A stretch of 64,000 nucleotides of DNA from Ustilago trichophora (Eukaryota; Basidiomycota; Ustilaginomycetes; Ustilaginales; Ustilaginaceae). Numbering within the stretch: position 1 is the stretch's first letter; each line of letters starts with the position of its first letter. This document shows positions 32,323 to 43,000 of this stretch, one piece after another. The DNA lies in the NCBI GenBank assembly GCA_900323505.1, contig OOIN01000011.1, positions 992,001 to 1,056,000 of the forward strand, read 5' to 3'. The notes under the pieces were generated by a model. It searched no databases. It was not told the origin of the DNA and saw only the letters and a list, made by a program, of their open reading frames with translations. Made by a program: the position numbers and the translations under genes.

Positions 32323-32328
32323 TATAAA
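32323..32328 (+). promoter_or_regulatory. TATA box of the GH45 endoglucanase gene
   Basis: TATAAA in the context cttataaagg, followed by a roughly 310-base C/T-rich leader up to the ATG. Such a consensus element is uncommon in this window and fits a strongly inducible gene. Confidence 0.6.
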
Positions 32329-32645
32329 GGTTGCCGCTCCACGATGCATCCTCCCCCTACTATTGCTCCCCCATCCCTCTTTGCTCACCTTCACTCTTTA
32401 TTTCTCTTCTCCTCCACATAACCGACTTGCTGTGCGAGTCGACATTGAGACCGGTAGATCCGACTCCTTCCTTTCCATATTTAATAGTTCTTCTCGTTGC
32501 TACTTTCCACTCGATCGTTCCCTTTGACAGGCAACCTTCGCAAGTCCCCTTTTTCCTGCCACCTTCAAGCTTCCTCTATACTTTCTTTTCTTCTTTCCCT
32601 TTTCCTCCTTTTCCATTCAGAACTCCCTCGGCGTTCTTGGTCAAC

Positions 32646-33682
32646 ATGGTGTTTTCTACTCACAAGTCGACCCTCATCGTCGCTGTCATCGCAGCATCCA
32701 TTGGACTCTTTGCGCCGGTCGCCAAGTCCACCGATGCCACGATGTACTTTGATTGTTGCAAACCATCCGGCTCATGGCGTAAGTTTGGCGTTTCCATGCT
32801 TCAGGACGACTGGGGCGATCTTTGTCATCAATCGAATGCCTCGTACTGACTTTTGACTCGCTTCTCTGTCGTTCCTTTTTGTAAACAGCTGGCAAAGCGG
32901 ATGTGCACAACCCTGTAGTCACCTGCCAAGCAGACGGCAAGACCATCGTCACGGGTCCTCGAAGAGACGAGCCCAACTCGTCTGGCTGCGCCGGCGGCTT
33001 CGAGTTCCAGTGCAGCTGCCAGCAGCCTTGGACCGATGCCACAAATCCCGAGATTGGCTACGGCTTTGCTGCCATGACGAGCAAGGGCGAAACCGACAAC
33101 GAATGTGCCTGCTATGTGGCCGAGTTCGCAGGATCCAAACCTGGTAAGGTTGGTACTCTCTTCTACCAGGTCATCAACGATGGAGGGGACGTCACTCAGG
33201 ATGGTCTCGACATTCTTGTGCCCGGCATGGGTGTCGGAGCGATGACGCAGGGCTGTCCGGCTCAGTGGAAGGGCACTGACATGTCAAAGTGGGGTGCTCA
33301 GTACGGTGGTCTCAACAAGAACGCTGCTGGATGTGCTAACCTGCCCAGCGATCTTCAGCCCGGTTGCATGTGGAAGATGCATGACTGGGGCGACTCGACC
33401 ACCTTTAAGGGTAGGCCCACCAGAGTCAAGTGCTCCAAGGCTCACATCGACCGAACTGGTTGCCAAAGAAAGGACGACGCTAAGCTCAAGTTCGAAGTCA
33501 ATGGGGTCCAGGTTGATGCCACGTTCGATGCCTACCTCAAGGGTCGCAAGTGGGACAGCACTTCCAATTGCGATGCTCCCGATGGATACAAGCCCAACCC
33601 TGCTGTTTGCGGTATTGGAAGCTCGAGCAGATCTACCGGTCACCAGTTCATCCGCAGGGGTGGTCACCACAACCGTCACTGA
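32646..33682 (+). CDS. egl1: Secreted GH45 endo-1,4-beta-glucanase (Egl1-like)
   Basis: Two exons, 32646-32778 and 32889-33682 (donor GTAAGT, acceptor AACAG), giving 308 residues. A signal peptide (about residues 1-28, core TLIVAVIAASIGLFAPVA) is followed by the GH45 signature TMYFDCCKPSGSWPGKA with catalytic Asp36. The second catalytic Asp lies near 152 in LDILVPGMGVG. Other family blocks are YGFAAMTS, ECACYVAEF, LQPGCMWKMHDW and RTGCQRKDD. The enzyme cleaves internal beta-1,4 bonds of cellulose. In Ustilago maydis Egl1 is induced in the infectious filament. Oddly, both cysteines of one conserved GH45 disulfide are replaced (PSG for PSC, ECAC for CCAC). No cellulose-binding module is present; the tail is short and basic with His (GGHHNRH). 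Confidence 0.93.
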
Positions 33683-34338
33683 TTCGGACAGACTTGTCAG
33701 CCGAATCGCGATGCCTGACGACTCACACCTCCATAGGGACGATGCTAGTGAACGAAGGTCCTGTACACGTTTGCATTGCGTATCTGTTGTAGCACCAACA
33801 ATCACAACGTCTTTCCGCTTCTACCTACACAGTGTGTTCGTGTTGATTCGGGTTTGTGTGAGCATCGACACATGCTGAGAATATACACGAGTTTGTGATG
33901 ATGTTTCCGTGACACGTCAAAGATTGCCAAAATCCTTAGTGTTTATCCGACAGTCCACACAAACAGCGTCTGCTGCAGAAGCTCAGATGCCAAAAACATG
34001 TTCGACACTGAGTTCAATGATCTCACGGAAGACATCGAGAAGGACCTGTGAAGCGCACAAAGTCCCATACGTCGACAAACGTGGGGACGTGGGTGATGAG
34101 TTCAGTGACAGATGAAGTCGAAGCCCGGACTCTCCCCTTTCATTTCGCGGTATGGTGGGACGAGTTTCGGACCAACGCAGAGCTGATCAGGGTCCTGACA
34201 CGCAATTTGCCCAGAATCAGCGTGGCGTGCATGAGCCTGCATCATTGTCTCCCCACCAAATTTTCTAGGCGGCCATTCCACAGTAGAGCGGAGCTGTCAG
34301 ATGCCTCATCGCCAATCATTGGCTTGATTGGGATTATG

Positions 34339-34386
34339 GCACCTGTCACTTTGCTCATCGTCGCACCTGTCATATTGCTCATCGTC
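34339..34386 (+). repeat. Two 24-bp tandem units
   Basis: The unit GCACCTGTCAC/ATTTGCTCATCGTC-like occurs at 34339-34362 and 34363-34386 with two mismatches, about 90-130 bases before the TATA-like element of the downstream gene. Confidence 0.8.
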
Positions 34387-34470
34387 ATCCTCATGCTCAG
34401 AGCTCATTGCGTTACTTTATTGCGACGTCTGTGCCTCCCCAAAGCGGGATCTTTGAGGGTCGGGAAAGGA

Positions 34471-34476
34471 TATATA
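34471..34476 (+). promoter_or_regulatory. TATA-like box of the 159-residue protein gene
   Basis: TATATA in ggatatatacagg, 109 bases before the ATG at 34585, with a C/T-rich leader in between. Confidence 0.5.
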
Positions 34477-34584
34477 CAGGAGGTGGTAGTGGGGTCCCTT
34501 CTTTGCTTCCGCATCCAATCTCGATTATTCTACCCATTCAAACTGCCACAAGTCCTCTCTCCCACTTTTACAAGATCTCTCAAC

Positions 34585-35155
34585 ATGTGCGCCTTCGACG
34601 AGCTCTCCATCGCCCAGCCCTCCTCTAAGCCCATCCTCCTGCATTACGAGGTGTGCGTCACCCAACACGAGGAGTACCTTGCACCCACCGCAAGTACAAG
34701 CGACGTCTCCAGTGCCAAGGTAAGTGCCTTTCCTCCTGCATGGTCTCCCTGCATCTGGAAAGCTTCGTCACTAACACCGCACCTATCATCTTTCCGTTTC
34801 CTACCCACAGTCGTCCAGTGAGGACCTTTGCAGCCCCCCTGCTTACGAAGCCTGCACCATCGACTCCACCGCGCCTGGTGGAAAGAGCAACTTCTTCCGT
34901 CGCATCTTCACTCGCAACTCTGCAAAGAAAGCTGAACTGCCCAGCTACCGCGAAGCCGAGCTCGTCGAAGCATGGGCCAAAGTTGGTATCGATATCAACG
35001 ACCGCTCGCAGGGTCCTCGGCCCAAGTGCACCCCGGAAGAGTGGCTTGGCGCTATGGATGGCTTGTTTGGTGCTCCGACTCTGGCCAAGTCTCAGAGAAA
35101 GGGGGAGAAGGAGGGGGTTGTTGTGCATGCTTTCCCTGGATCTCGTCACATCTGA
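34585..35155 (+). CDS. Hypothetical 159-residue protein
   Basis: Not recognised. Two exons, 34585-34719 (45 codons, phase 0) and 34811-35155, with donor GTAAGT and acceptor CCACAG; both frames are open and join cleanly. The product begins MCAFDELSIAQP, with no signal peptide. It has a basic middle (NFFRRIFTRNSAKKAE) and a C-terminal part with AELVEAWAKVGIDIN and CTPEEWLGAMDGLFG, likely short helices. It is preceded by a TATA-like element. Its position beside the endoglucanase and a TATA promoter suggests a regulated, possibly lineage-restricted gene. A cytosolic or nuclear location is inferred from the lack of targeting signals. Confidence 0.7.
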
Positions 35156-35258
35156 GTTCTGCCATCTTGTCAATTAGTTTCCGTCCGGCTGTATACCCTT
35201 TCACACTCGTTTCAATGTCACGCTGTCATAGTCTAAAAAGGTGGCTTGCATCGGGCGA

Positions 35259-36548
35259 CTATGGTGAGATCTCGGCTGTGTGTGCTTCTCCAGAATCTTT
35301 TTGAGGGACAACGATCTCGGACTCGGGCTTCTCTTCCTCCGCTGACCCATCCCATGCCCATTCAACGAATGCGGTCGCTTTTGAGAAGACAGCCTCCTTT
35401 GCCTGTTTCTCTTCTTCGGACAGCCAGCCGTCCGGCATCTGCGTCCAACCGTGCTTCATATTGGCGACGTCCTCGACGACGAGATGATCTGTCCTCTCGT
35501 GCGCTTGTACCTTCTCCACCCATTGCTTGGACTGCTCTGCAAGGGTATCTAATTCGCACAGAACCAAAAACATGCGTGCTGCGGGGTGGAGAGAGTCTAG
35601 TGAAGCCAGTCCGGGTGAGACTCGTGGGTGGTCGGTCTGATCGCGTTCGGCATAGGTGGGTGCCAGAGAATCGGCGACTTGGGTCCAGAAAGGTGAGGGT
35701 AAGCCCATATGCTCAGGGCGAGAGCGCTGCGAGGGCAGCTGGCGCAGGTCGAAGGATGGGTAGAAGAGGAGCAGGGGAATTGGTGCGGGATGATCGCGGG
35801 CAAACTTGGACGGCCATTCGACGTCGAGCTCCGGTGGTTTGATGTGAAGTGCGAGGTTGAGCGCAAGGTTGCCGCCGCTGCTGAAGCCGGAGACTGCCAC
35901 TTTGCTTGGATCGAAGTTGAAGAATGGTGCAGAAGAGCCTTGCGTGTTGGAAGAGGGTGGATTCGAAGAGGAGGAGGATGGCGCAGAGACCTCTTCAACT
36001 TTGCCATCTTGCAAGTCTTGTCTATGTTGTTTCTCTACAGCGGCTGCGCCTTTCTTAGCAATCTTTTCCTTCTCTGATTGTATCCGTGTGACGATAGCCT
36101 GGCGTAGAGGTTCATATCCAGGAAAGTCTTCGTCGAGGATTGCGCTGAGCACGTCTTCACCATCCTCTATGGCAGCAGGGAAGCGGTGGAATGGACCCAT
36201 GCGGTAGTCGACGCTGATGACGATACTATCGAGTTGCCTTGCCATGTATGAGCAAAATGGCGCCTGCTCCAAGCACGAACCGAGATAGAATCCTCCTCCG
36301 TGAAAGTCGACCAGCACGGGAGCTCCTGAGGATGGCGCATTGTCGTACAAGCTGGTTGGGATGAAGATATGCAGCGGGATGGTATACTCGCTCGATCGAG
36401 AGGGCATGTGGAAGACAAACGGATGCGGGCCTTCTGGTGATGTCCATTTCAGCGTCGAGAGGGGAACAGCTCGTGGCAGGCGGACGAGTGCAGTTCGCCA
36501 CAGCACGTCGAAGGGGACTGAGCGAATCTTTTGGTATAGTGAAGACAT
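35259..36548 (-). CDS. Alpha/beta hydrolase, hormone-sensitive lipase family
   Basis: 429 residues, one exon. The HSL-type oxyanion-hole motif HGGGF lies near residue 83 (VLVDFHGGGFYLGS). The nucleophile elbow GFSSGG is near 221 (VAVSGFSSGGNLALNLAL), with Ser as nucleophile. An acid is in LCELDTLAEQ near 333 and the histidine is in MKHGWTQMP near 365. Between residues about 165 and 205 there is a low-complexity Ser/Gln/Lys insertion. Such enzymes hydrolyse short-chain or acyl esters; the substrate here is unknown. There is no clear signal peptide, although the N-terminus is amphipathic. It is divergent from GCP4. Confidence 0.9.
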   Translation of the reverse strand: MSSLYQKIRSVPFDVLWRTALVRLPRAVPLSTLKWTSPEGPHPFVFHMPSRSSEYTIPLHIFIPTSLYDNAPSSGAPVLVDFHGGGFYLGSCLEQAPFCSYMARQLDSIVISVDYRMGPFHRFPAAIEDGEDVLSAILDEDFPGYEPLRQAIVTRIQSEKEKIAKKGAAAVEKQHRQDLQDGKVEEVSAPSSSSSNPPSSNTQGSSAPFFNFDPSKVAVSGFSSGGNLALNLALHIKPPELDVEWPSKFARDHPAPIPLLLFYPSFDLRQLPSQRSRPEHMGLPSPFWTQVADSLAPTYAERDQTDHPRVSPGLASLDSLHPAARMFLVLCELDTLAEQSKQWVEKVQAHERTDHLVVEDVANMKHGWTQMPDGWLSEEEKQAKEAVFSKATAFVEWAWDGSAEEEKPESEIVVPQKDSGEAHTAEISP

Positions 36549-37014
36549 GGCGTTTCTACAGGGAGGTGGTGGTGGACATGAATGAAGCCTGAGAATGGTG
36601 GGTCAGTGAGTCAAGACCGTCAATGTATGCTGACTACAGAGTCAGTGAGTGTTGTCCTACTTGCGAGCGTCACTTGGACCCTCTCAGCTTCAGCCCAGGA
36701 AAAGCTGGCACCTGGCACAAACCCCTTGAAATGAATGGATGGATGATGATGATCCTCTCTGTGTCTTATGCATGACATTCAAATTCCGCCTTGCTCCACT
36801 TGTGCGCAACTCCGAAGGTGTTAATTGATAGCGTCGTAACATTGCTTTTCTAAGAAAAAAATCAGACGCGTCGCGGTAAGCTGTTGCTAAGACCAACACT
36901 TTCCTTTGTCTTTGTTCGACCCTTCCCCACCATCGTCACCGACTGCATCACTCTCTTCACCTTACGCCTATATCGCCCGGCCATCGATGCAGCTTCGGCC
37001 CTCAGATCGCCACA
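36549..37014. promoter_or_regulatory. Divergent promoter region, hydrolase / GCP4
   Basis: 466 bases between two start codons, probably carrying both promoters. No TATA consensus or repeat was noted. Confidence 0.45.
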
Positions 37015-39918
37015 ATGATCGCTGAGCTGCTAGCCATGCTGGCTGGCCACCCATCTAGCCTCTTTGCATCCTCCTCCACCGCTCCCATTCACCCAGGCTC
37101 GGCTGGTACAACATTCAAAGTTAGAGATGATCTTGCCTTTCTCCACCCTTCCGAGGTCGAGATACTCAACCATCTGGCGACTTACTACACTCGCTATGTC
37201 CGCATCAAGACATTTGCCGACAGCCAGATCGAGGCGGCCCGACAGCGTGCTGTACGCTCTGCACTTAAGGCCAACTCTCTCGCCAGCCGCAGTGCCCACG
37301 GTGCACAAAATGAGCTGGAACAACAACCGACACTTCACTTGGTACCACTCTGCTCGACGCTTCTGTCGATCTTGACCGACTATCATGCGCTCGTGCTGCA
37401 GACGGAAAGGCTGGTGCTCGACAAGGATGTGGATCTCGTTGCACGGACAGGTTTCGTCAGTCTGGCGAATCTGAGGGCGAGGTTCGAGCCTTGGGATGCA
37501 CCGCTTACTGCGCTGGATGATCTTGTCACGCTGCTTTTGCAAGGCCCTGCGAAAGGAAGAGATGCGGCTTTTGCCAAAGAGCCTAGTGCCGATGTTGCAG
37601 CGGAAGATGGGCAGGATGCCGAAGCCGCGTTCCCGGCCGCGTGGACCGGCGGTCTTCTCATCGATCTGCTCAGCTTGAAGGCGTCTACAGGCGTCCAAAG
37701 GGTAGCAAAACACATGGCTCGCCTGCGCACTGCAGTAGAGGATAGCTGGATGCAACACCTCATAGCTTGGGTGTGCAGAGGAGAGATTCATCGTCCTGGA
37801 GGCATCGCCGATCCACATGCTTCAAAACGAACTCTGATCTCGAGGGATCAGCTCGTTCACTGGATCGATGCAACCGATGCAGATGCGCACAACGATCACC
37901 TCGCAGCTGCCAATGGCGATGGACTTGCTGACTGGGCTGCCTCTTCTGGAAATACTTGGACATTCCGACCCGACGCACTGCCCGCATCGATCTCGGACTC
38001 GACCGCTGATTCGATCCTATACGTCGGTCGCGCGCTCTACACCATCCGCTACGCCAACGCTTCCTCGGCACATTTCAGCGAAACTCCGTCTCGACATGCA
38101 CGACTCTCTGGACCGCCTGATACTGTCATCCAGCTCCACGAGGCTGCGCTTGCCCGTGCAGGCGTCCGACCCAGCCGAGCATCGGATCTGGATCGGGCGA
38201 TCCAGTCGCTACGGAATGACGTCTCGGAATGGATCTTTCGCAACATTCTCACCACTTCTGTCGTACTCTCCTCGCTGCAGTGCCTCGGAGACTACTTTTT
38301 GCACCGCAATGGGCCCTACATTCTCTCGCTGCTGGGCGAGGTGGAGACGATGCGAAAGAACAAACTCTATCGCGCACGGTCTGCCGCGGCAAGTGTGATC
38401 CGTTCGAGCGATCTCGAGCTCTCCTTGCGCCGGGCGACGGTAGGTACATGGGCAGAGGATGACCCATCTTTGCAGCGATTGCGTTTCGTACTGCCCAAGG
38501 GAGGCTATCGACCCAGCCTGACCGGTGCGCGTACTGCCAAAGTACGCGGAGCTGCAGCTGCGAATGCCAACGCAGACATGACCATAGCAGGTGGTACTCG
38601 CGCAGGCACCCGCTTTGACGATTACCTGATCGGCGTCCCCGCCCAACTCCACTACACGGCGGTATTCCCACTCGACCTCTTCCTGTCGGCTTCCGATCTC
38701 GCGGCATACTCTCGCATCTTTTCGTACCTCATCGCTATCAAAAAGGTTCATGCGCGCGTGCTGGACTGCTGGATAGCGCTTAGCAAGAACCAGCGCGGCA
38801 GGCGAAAGTTCACCGGTACAGGTGAAGGAGGTGTGGATGCAAGGGAGGAGAAGCAACGCGGGAGGCTGTTGAGGTGCAGCTGGGGAGTGGTGAGGAGTAT
38901 GAAATGGTTCTTGGACACGCTGCTGGGTCATTTCCAGACGGATATCATCGATGCGCAGTGGGGGAGTTTGACAGAACGACTCCGGGCTAGTGTGACGCAG
39001 CCTGGGGTGGAAAGGGGAGGAATGGGGAGGTTGAGGAAGGATTCGGAGCAATATCAGCACAGGTCGAGTTCTCCCATTGGATCGATTGTTGCGGCTAGTG
39101 AAGCGTATGGGGAGGAGGGGAGACCGAGGGTTGTCAGTGGCTCGGCGGCGGGTCTTTCGCGGCCACCCACACTAATCGGGGGCGCTGGTGGAGGCAGGAG
39201 GAGGCTAGCATTCCCAGTCTCGGGCCCAGCTTCGTCGACCTATGCACCACCAGCTTCTGCCATCGGGCGTGCGGGTCGTCGCTTCGTTTCTTCCTCCACT
39301 CGACCCGAATCGATCCTTGACGGTGTCGATACGATCCGAGCGGACGGCATGGAACACATTTCGGGCGGAGAAGTCGAGTCGATGCTCGACTTTGCCTCGC
39401 TCCGCACGGCTCACACCGCCTTCCTCGCATTCGTTCAAGACGGTCTCCTCCTCTCCTCTCCCGTTGCGTCCTCCTTGGTTCGCTCAATTTTGGACATTTG
39501 CGACCGCTTTGTAGGCTCAGTGGAACGATGGGGAGGTGACGTTCTCCCACCGCTTCTCGAGACCAACCCTGCCACCGCCGATCGCAATGCCGCAATCAAA
39601 GATCGTCAAGAGCTCATCGATGCTACCACCTCCGAGCTCGATGCAGAGCTGGGCCGATTCTTCAAGCTCCTCTCCTCGTCTTCGAGCACGTCGTACAATG
39701 GCAACATTTCAAACACGGGAGCTGCAGATGAGAGCGGGCTGGGATCGCTCTCGATTTCGGTGGCCCAGCTGAATCTGTCCAGAGACGCCAATGTGACGAG
39801 TGGGACAGGAATGGCGAGGAAGCATCTAGAACAGTTGCTACTGCGATTGGATTACAGTAGATTCTTTGCAGAAAAGGTGCAGAGGGAGAGGACGCTGCTC
39901 AAGGGTCAACTGGTTTAG
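37015..39918 (+). CDS. Gamma-tubulin complex component 4 (GCP4)
   Basis: 967 residues, intronless. The N-terminus MIAELLAMLAGHPSSLF, then FLHPSEVEILNHLATYY, matches the start of GCP4 rather than GCP2 or GCP3. A GRIP1-like helical region includes DYFLHRNGPYILSLLGEVE, and the GRIP2 part includes LHYTAVFPLDLFLSASDLA and YLIAIKKVHARVLDCWIAL, ending LLLRLDYSRFFAEK. GCP4 joins gamma-tubulin in the ring complex that nucleates microtubules. It is longer than the animal protein because of Ser/Gly/Arg-rich insertions around residues 660-790. Its presence implies a ring-type gamma-tubulin complex rather than the minimal budding-yeast set. Confidence 0.92.
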   Translation: MIAELLAMLAGHPSSLFASSSTAPIHPGSAGTTFKVRDDLAFLHPSEVEILNHLATYYTRYVRIKTFADSQIEAARQRAVRSALKANSLASRSAHGAQNELEQQPTLHLVPLCSTLLSILTDYHALVLQTERLVLDKDVDLVARTGFVSLANLRARFEPWDAPLTALDDLVTLLLQGPAKGRDAAFAKEPSADVAAEDGQDAEAAFPAAWTGGLLIDLLSLKASTGVQRVAKHMARLRTAVEDSWMQHLIAWVCRGEIHRPGGIADPHASKRTLISRDQLVHWIDATDADAHNDHLAAANGDGLADWAASSGNTWTFRPDALPASISDSTADSILYVGRALYTIRYANASSAHFSETPSRHARLSGPPDTVIQLHEAALARAGVRPSRASDLDRAIQSLRNDVSEWIFRNILTTSVVLSSLQCLGDYFLHRNGPYILSLLGEVETMRKNKLYRARSAAASVIRSSDLELSLRRATVGTWAEDDPSLQRLRFVLPKGGYRPSLTGARTAKVRGAAAANANADMTIAGGTRAGTRFDDYLIGVPAQLHYTAVFPLDLFLSASDLAAYSRIFSYLIAIKKVHARVLDCWIALSKNQRGRRKFTGTGEGGVDAREEKQRGRLLRCSWGVVRSMKWFLDTLLGHFQTDIIDAQWGSLTERLRASVTQPGVERGGMGRLRKDSEQYQHRSSSPIGSIVAASEAYGEEGRPRVVSGSAAGLSRPPTLIGGAGGGRRRLAFPVSGPASSTYAPPASAIGRAGRRFVSSSTRPESILDGVDTIRADGMEHISGGEVESMLDFASLRTAHTAFLAFVQDGLLLSSPVASSLVRSILDICDRFVGSVERWGGDVLPPLLETNPATADRNAAIKDRQELIDATTSELDAELGRFFKLLSSSSSTSYNGNISNTGAADESGLGSLSISVAQLNLSRDANVTSGTGMARKHLEQLLLRLDYSRFFAEKVQRERTLLKGQLV

Positions 39919-40048
39919 CACGCTTGCTGGATGATGATGTTGGCTCTGCAATGTGTACTCTAGATCGTCATCGTATGTGGAACAAGATACAAAGGCGATG
40001 TATCGCTGAAAACAGCGTTAGTAGTGAAACAAGAGTTCGCGGCAGAGG

Positions 40049-43000
40049 TTATGAGGTTTTGCCCTTGGAAGACGATTTGCCTTTGGTCGAGGAAAGGGAC
40101 AGATCGAATCCATTTGCAAATGCGACCTGAGCTTGACGGATGAGTGCCCATCCGAAGACGACGGCAAAGCATGGGGTGGTGAGGAGCACGTTGAGCACTG
40201 GGTAGATGTCTGGGTATCTTGCCCACACTTGTGCCTGCAATCTGGGCGTCAATCGTGGCAATACAATCTCTGTCAAGTGCAGTCCTGCCGCTGCGATGTA
40301 CGTCAGTGTGCTGAGGCGTCGGAAGAACGATGCATCTTTCCTGAGCAACCCCTGCAGGGCGGTGCTCGGGTTGAAGGGGAGGGCAAGATTCCCTATCCAC
40401 CAGTTCCACATCACAATCAGGAGCAAGTATTGCAGAGATTGACCATCCTTCTTGAGCAGAGGGAAGAGGGAGAAAGTGGCCATGTTGTTGAACCATACGC
40501 TCCATTCCCAGTCGCGAGCAGAGGTGATGTTTCCTCCCCAAGTATCACCTTTAGCGCCGAGGATGAGGGTCATGGGTAGCAGCGGGAGGAGGATGGACTT
40601 TTCGTGCGTTTGGAAGCCGAACAGGAAAAACGCGGTCGAGACGCTGATCAGGCCGTAGGGTAGCATCTGTGCTGCAGGGGAGGGCAGGGTTGATGCAACT
40701 GGCCGCGAAGGGTGGGCTGCAGAGAGGTGTGGGTAGTCGGAGTCCTGCGTGCTATCGAGGGGTGCACCAATATGGCTAACGCGGCCGCTCAGGGATTTGC
40801 TGACAGATCCGGCGAGGAGCGATTCGATCTCGGAGCGGGCCACCCCTCCCACGGCCGATCCGACCACAGAGGGGGATCGACGACTGCGATGTGCCCCAGA
40901 ACGATGCGATGCCGTCGGGGCTTTGACACTCCCCGCCACACTCGCCCCAACTGCAGAGTTCGCTTTGTCATTCTGCCGCTTCTGCACCGTCTCCTGAGCG
41001 ACCATCATCTCCATCTTTGCCGTCTGACTGCTAGCCCAGAACAACAGCCAACAACCAGGCAGGATCGCTACCAGCGTCACCAACAGACTCAACCTCGCCA
41101 ACGCCGTCGCTGCCATCACGTTTTTCAGCTTGAACCTCGCTGGCAGCGGAAAGACGGAGAGGAAGCACCACACATTTGCCACTTTGTCCTCGAATAGTCC
41201 GCGTGCCAGTGGGAAGATGCGGTGTATCAACTGTCCGATTTGCTCGAGACTCGTCAGCCAGGGTGAAAACACGATGCCAAACGTGATTACGACAGCGAGG
41301 CCGAGACCTATGAAAAGTGTCAGGCCTCGCTCGGGGTCGATCCGCGCAAGCCCAATGCATCGGCCCAGCATGACGGCAAAGACTGCGGGCGCGTAGTAGA
41401 GCGCCATCTGCTTGAAGGATAAGCTGAGGCAGAAAAAGACGGCGGCGGCAATGTATTCGTAGCTGAGATGGCGGGAGAGGTCGGCTACTGCTTGGCTGCG
41501 TGCGCGTGTGGTCGACGAGGAGGAAGCGTCGGGGTTGGGTAAAGTGGTGTGGAGGAGGGCGAAGCACGCGGCGCTGAAGCCGAGCATGATACTGTTGTAC
41601 TGGAAATGGCCGTGGTCGATCAAGATGAGGGCAGGCTGGAGCAAGATGGAGAATAGTGCGATGGCTTGCGTGCGTCTTCCGCGTCCTTCGAGCTTGCGGG
41701 TGACGAAAAGCGCAACGGCAGGAAAGTAGAACAGCAGTTCGCCCACGATCACAGTGGCTCGCATGAATGTGGCCGTCGCCGGGTCTTCGTTTCCGCGCGA
41801 CGTCTCGAAGGCGAATCCGGCAGCAGTGGAAGGAAAGAGCTTGCTAGCATACCCACAAGCCAAGCTGACCCATGCAGTAAGTGGCGGATAATCGAGACCC
41901 CAATACTGGAGGTCGTAAAAGTACCATTTGGACGTGGGCAAGTGAAGGGTGAGCTCGATCCAATGACGTTGTGCTTCAAAGTCTCCGTGCATTGGCTCAA
42001 CACCGCGGCCACTCCAGCCACCGCGGCCCACCATCCAGCGGACCAAGAAGGCAACCAGCAATATAAGCGGGGTGATGATGGCTTTGAGTTGTTCTTTGGC
42101 CAGCCAGCGGATCAAGCGACGCACAGGGGTTTCTGCTTGCGAGCCCAAGCCGGACAGCGCGTAGAGGTCGCGTAGTGCAGCAGGTGGAGCTGGCAATGTT
42201 GCTGCGGCGGCTGCCGAGGCTTTGCGATGTGGAGCAGATGCTCTTTCCGGCGATAGCAGGCCAGCAAGAGAGCTTTCGGTGCCTTTACGCCGACGTCGAC
42301 CGCTCTTGGATGTGACTGATTCTGCTGCAGTCAATGTGGGCGGGATGATCGGGAGTGGTGGAGGAGGGCCATCCATCGAGACGGGGCGCGAGCTGCCCTT
42401 TACTGAGCTTTTGCGGCGACGCCGTGTCGCCAGTTCAGGCTGGTCAGCATTGCTACCGCGATGCTGCAAGGACGTCGAGGGGACATCGACAGCGGCCTCT
42501 GCGGATCGTGGACCCGACTTGGCACGCCATTCTTCGATGGTGTCGATGGTTCGACTCTCTGCTTCTCTGCTGAGCTCCTGGGATGCCATGAAGGCGGGAT
42601 GGTCGGGTGAGAGGGAAGAGTAACCGCTTCCGTCCCGCCGCGAAGTTGCGCTGGCCTTTCTGCGGCTGCGTGGAGATTCTGGGCCAGCACTGAGGACGCC
42701 CGCACTGAGACCTGAAGTAGAACCGCCTTGGTGACGTCGACGACGGGTGCCTGCCTCGCTCAGGGCACCTGCACGGGCGGAGCGATCTGCACGATCAAAG
42801 GTGGCAAGGGCTCCAAGACTAGGCGATGTTCTGAGAGCGGCGGGCGCTTGGGACGTTCGGAGCCAGTCGTCGAGGTCGAAGCCGGATGGGCGTGAAGCTA
42901 CTGCGTTTGATGGATGGCGTTGGCGTGAATACGGTGTATCTGGGAGCGGTTGCTGCTGGTGAGCAAATGCATCGGTAGACGGTGCAAGGTGACGCGAAGC

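Larger units (their letters stand above)
31004..32645. other. Upstream regions of NUP192 and the endoglucanase gene
   Basis: 1.64 kb between divergent genes. It contains T runs near 31530-31563, an A run near 32129, a 13-bp tandem duplication (32141-32166), a TATA box (32323) and a C/T-rich leader before the endoglucanase ATG. A minus-strand open frame (32083-31580, 167 codons) has no family resemblance and overlaps open frames on the other strand, so I do not call it a gene. Confidence 0.5.
33683..34584. other. Intergenic region before the 159-residue orphan
   Basis: The endoglucanase 3' region followed by the promoter of the next plus-strand gene. It holds a 24-bp imperfect tandem duplication (34339-34386) and a TATA-like box (34471). 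Open frames here are short and unrecognised. Confidence 0.5.
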
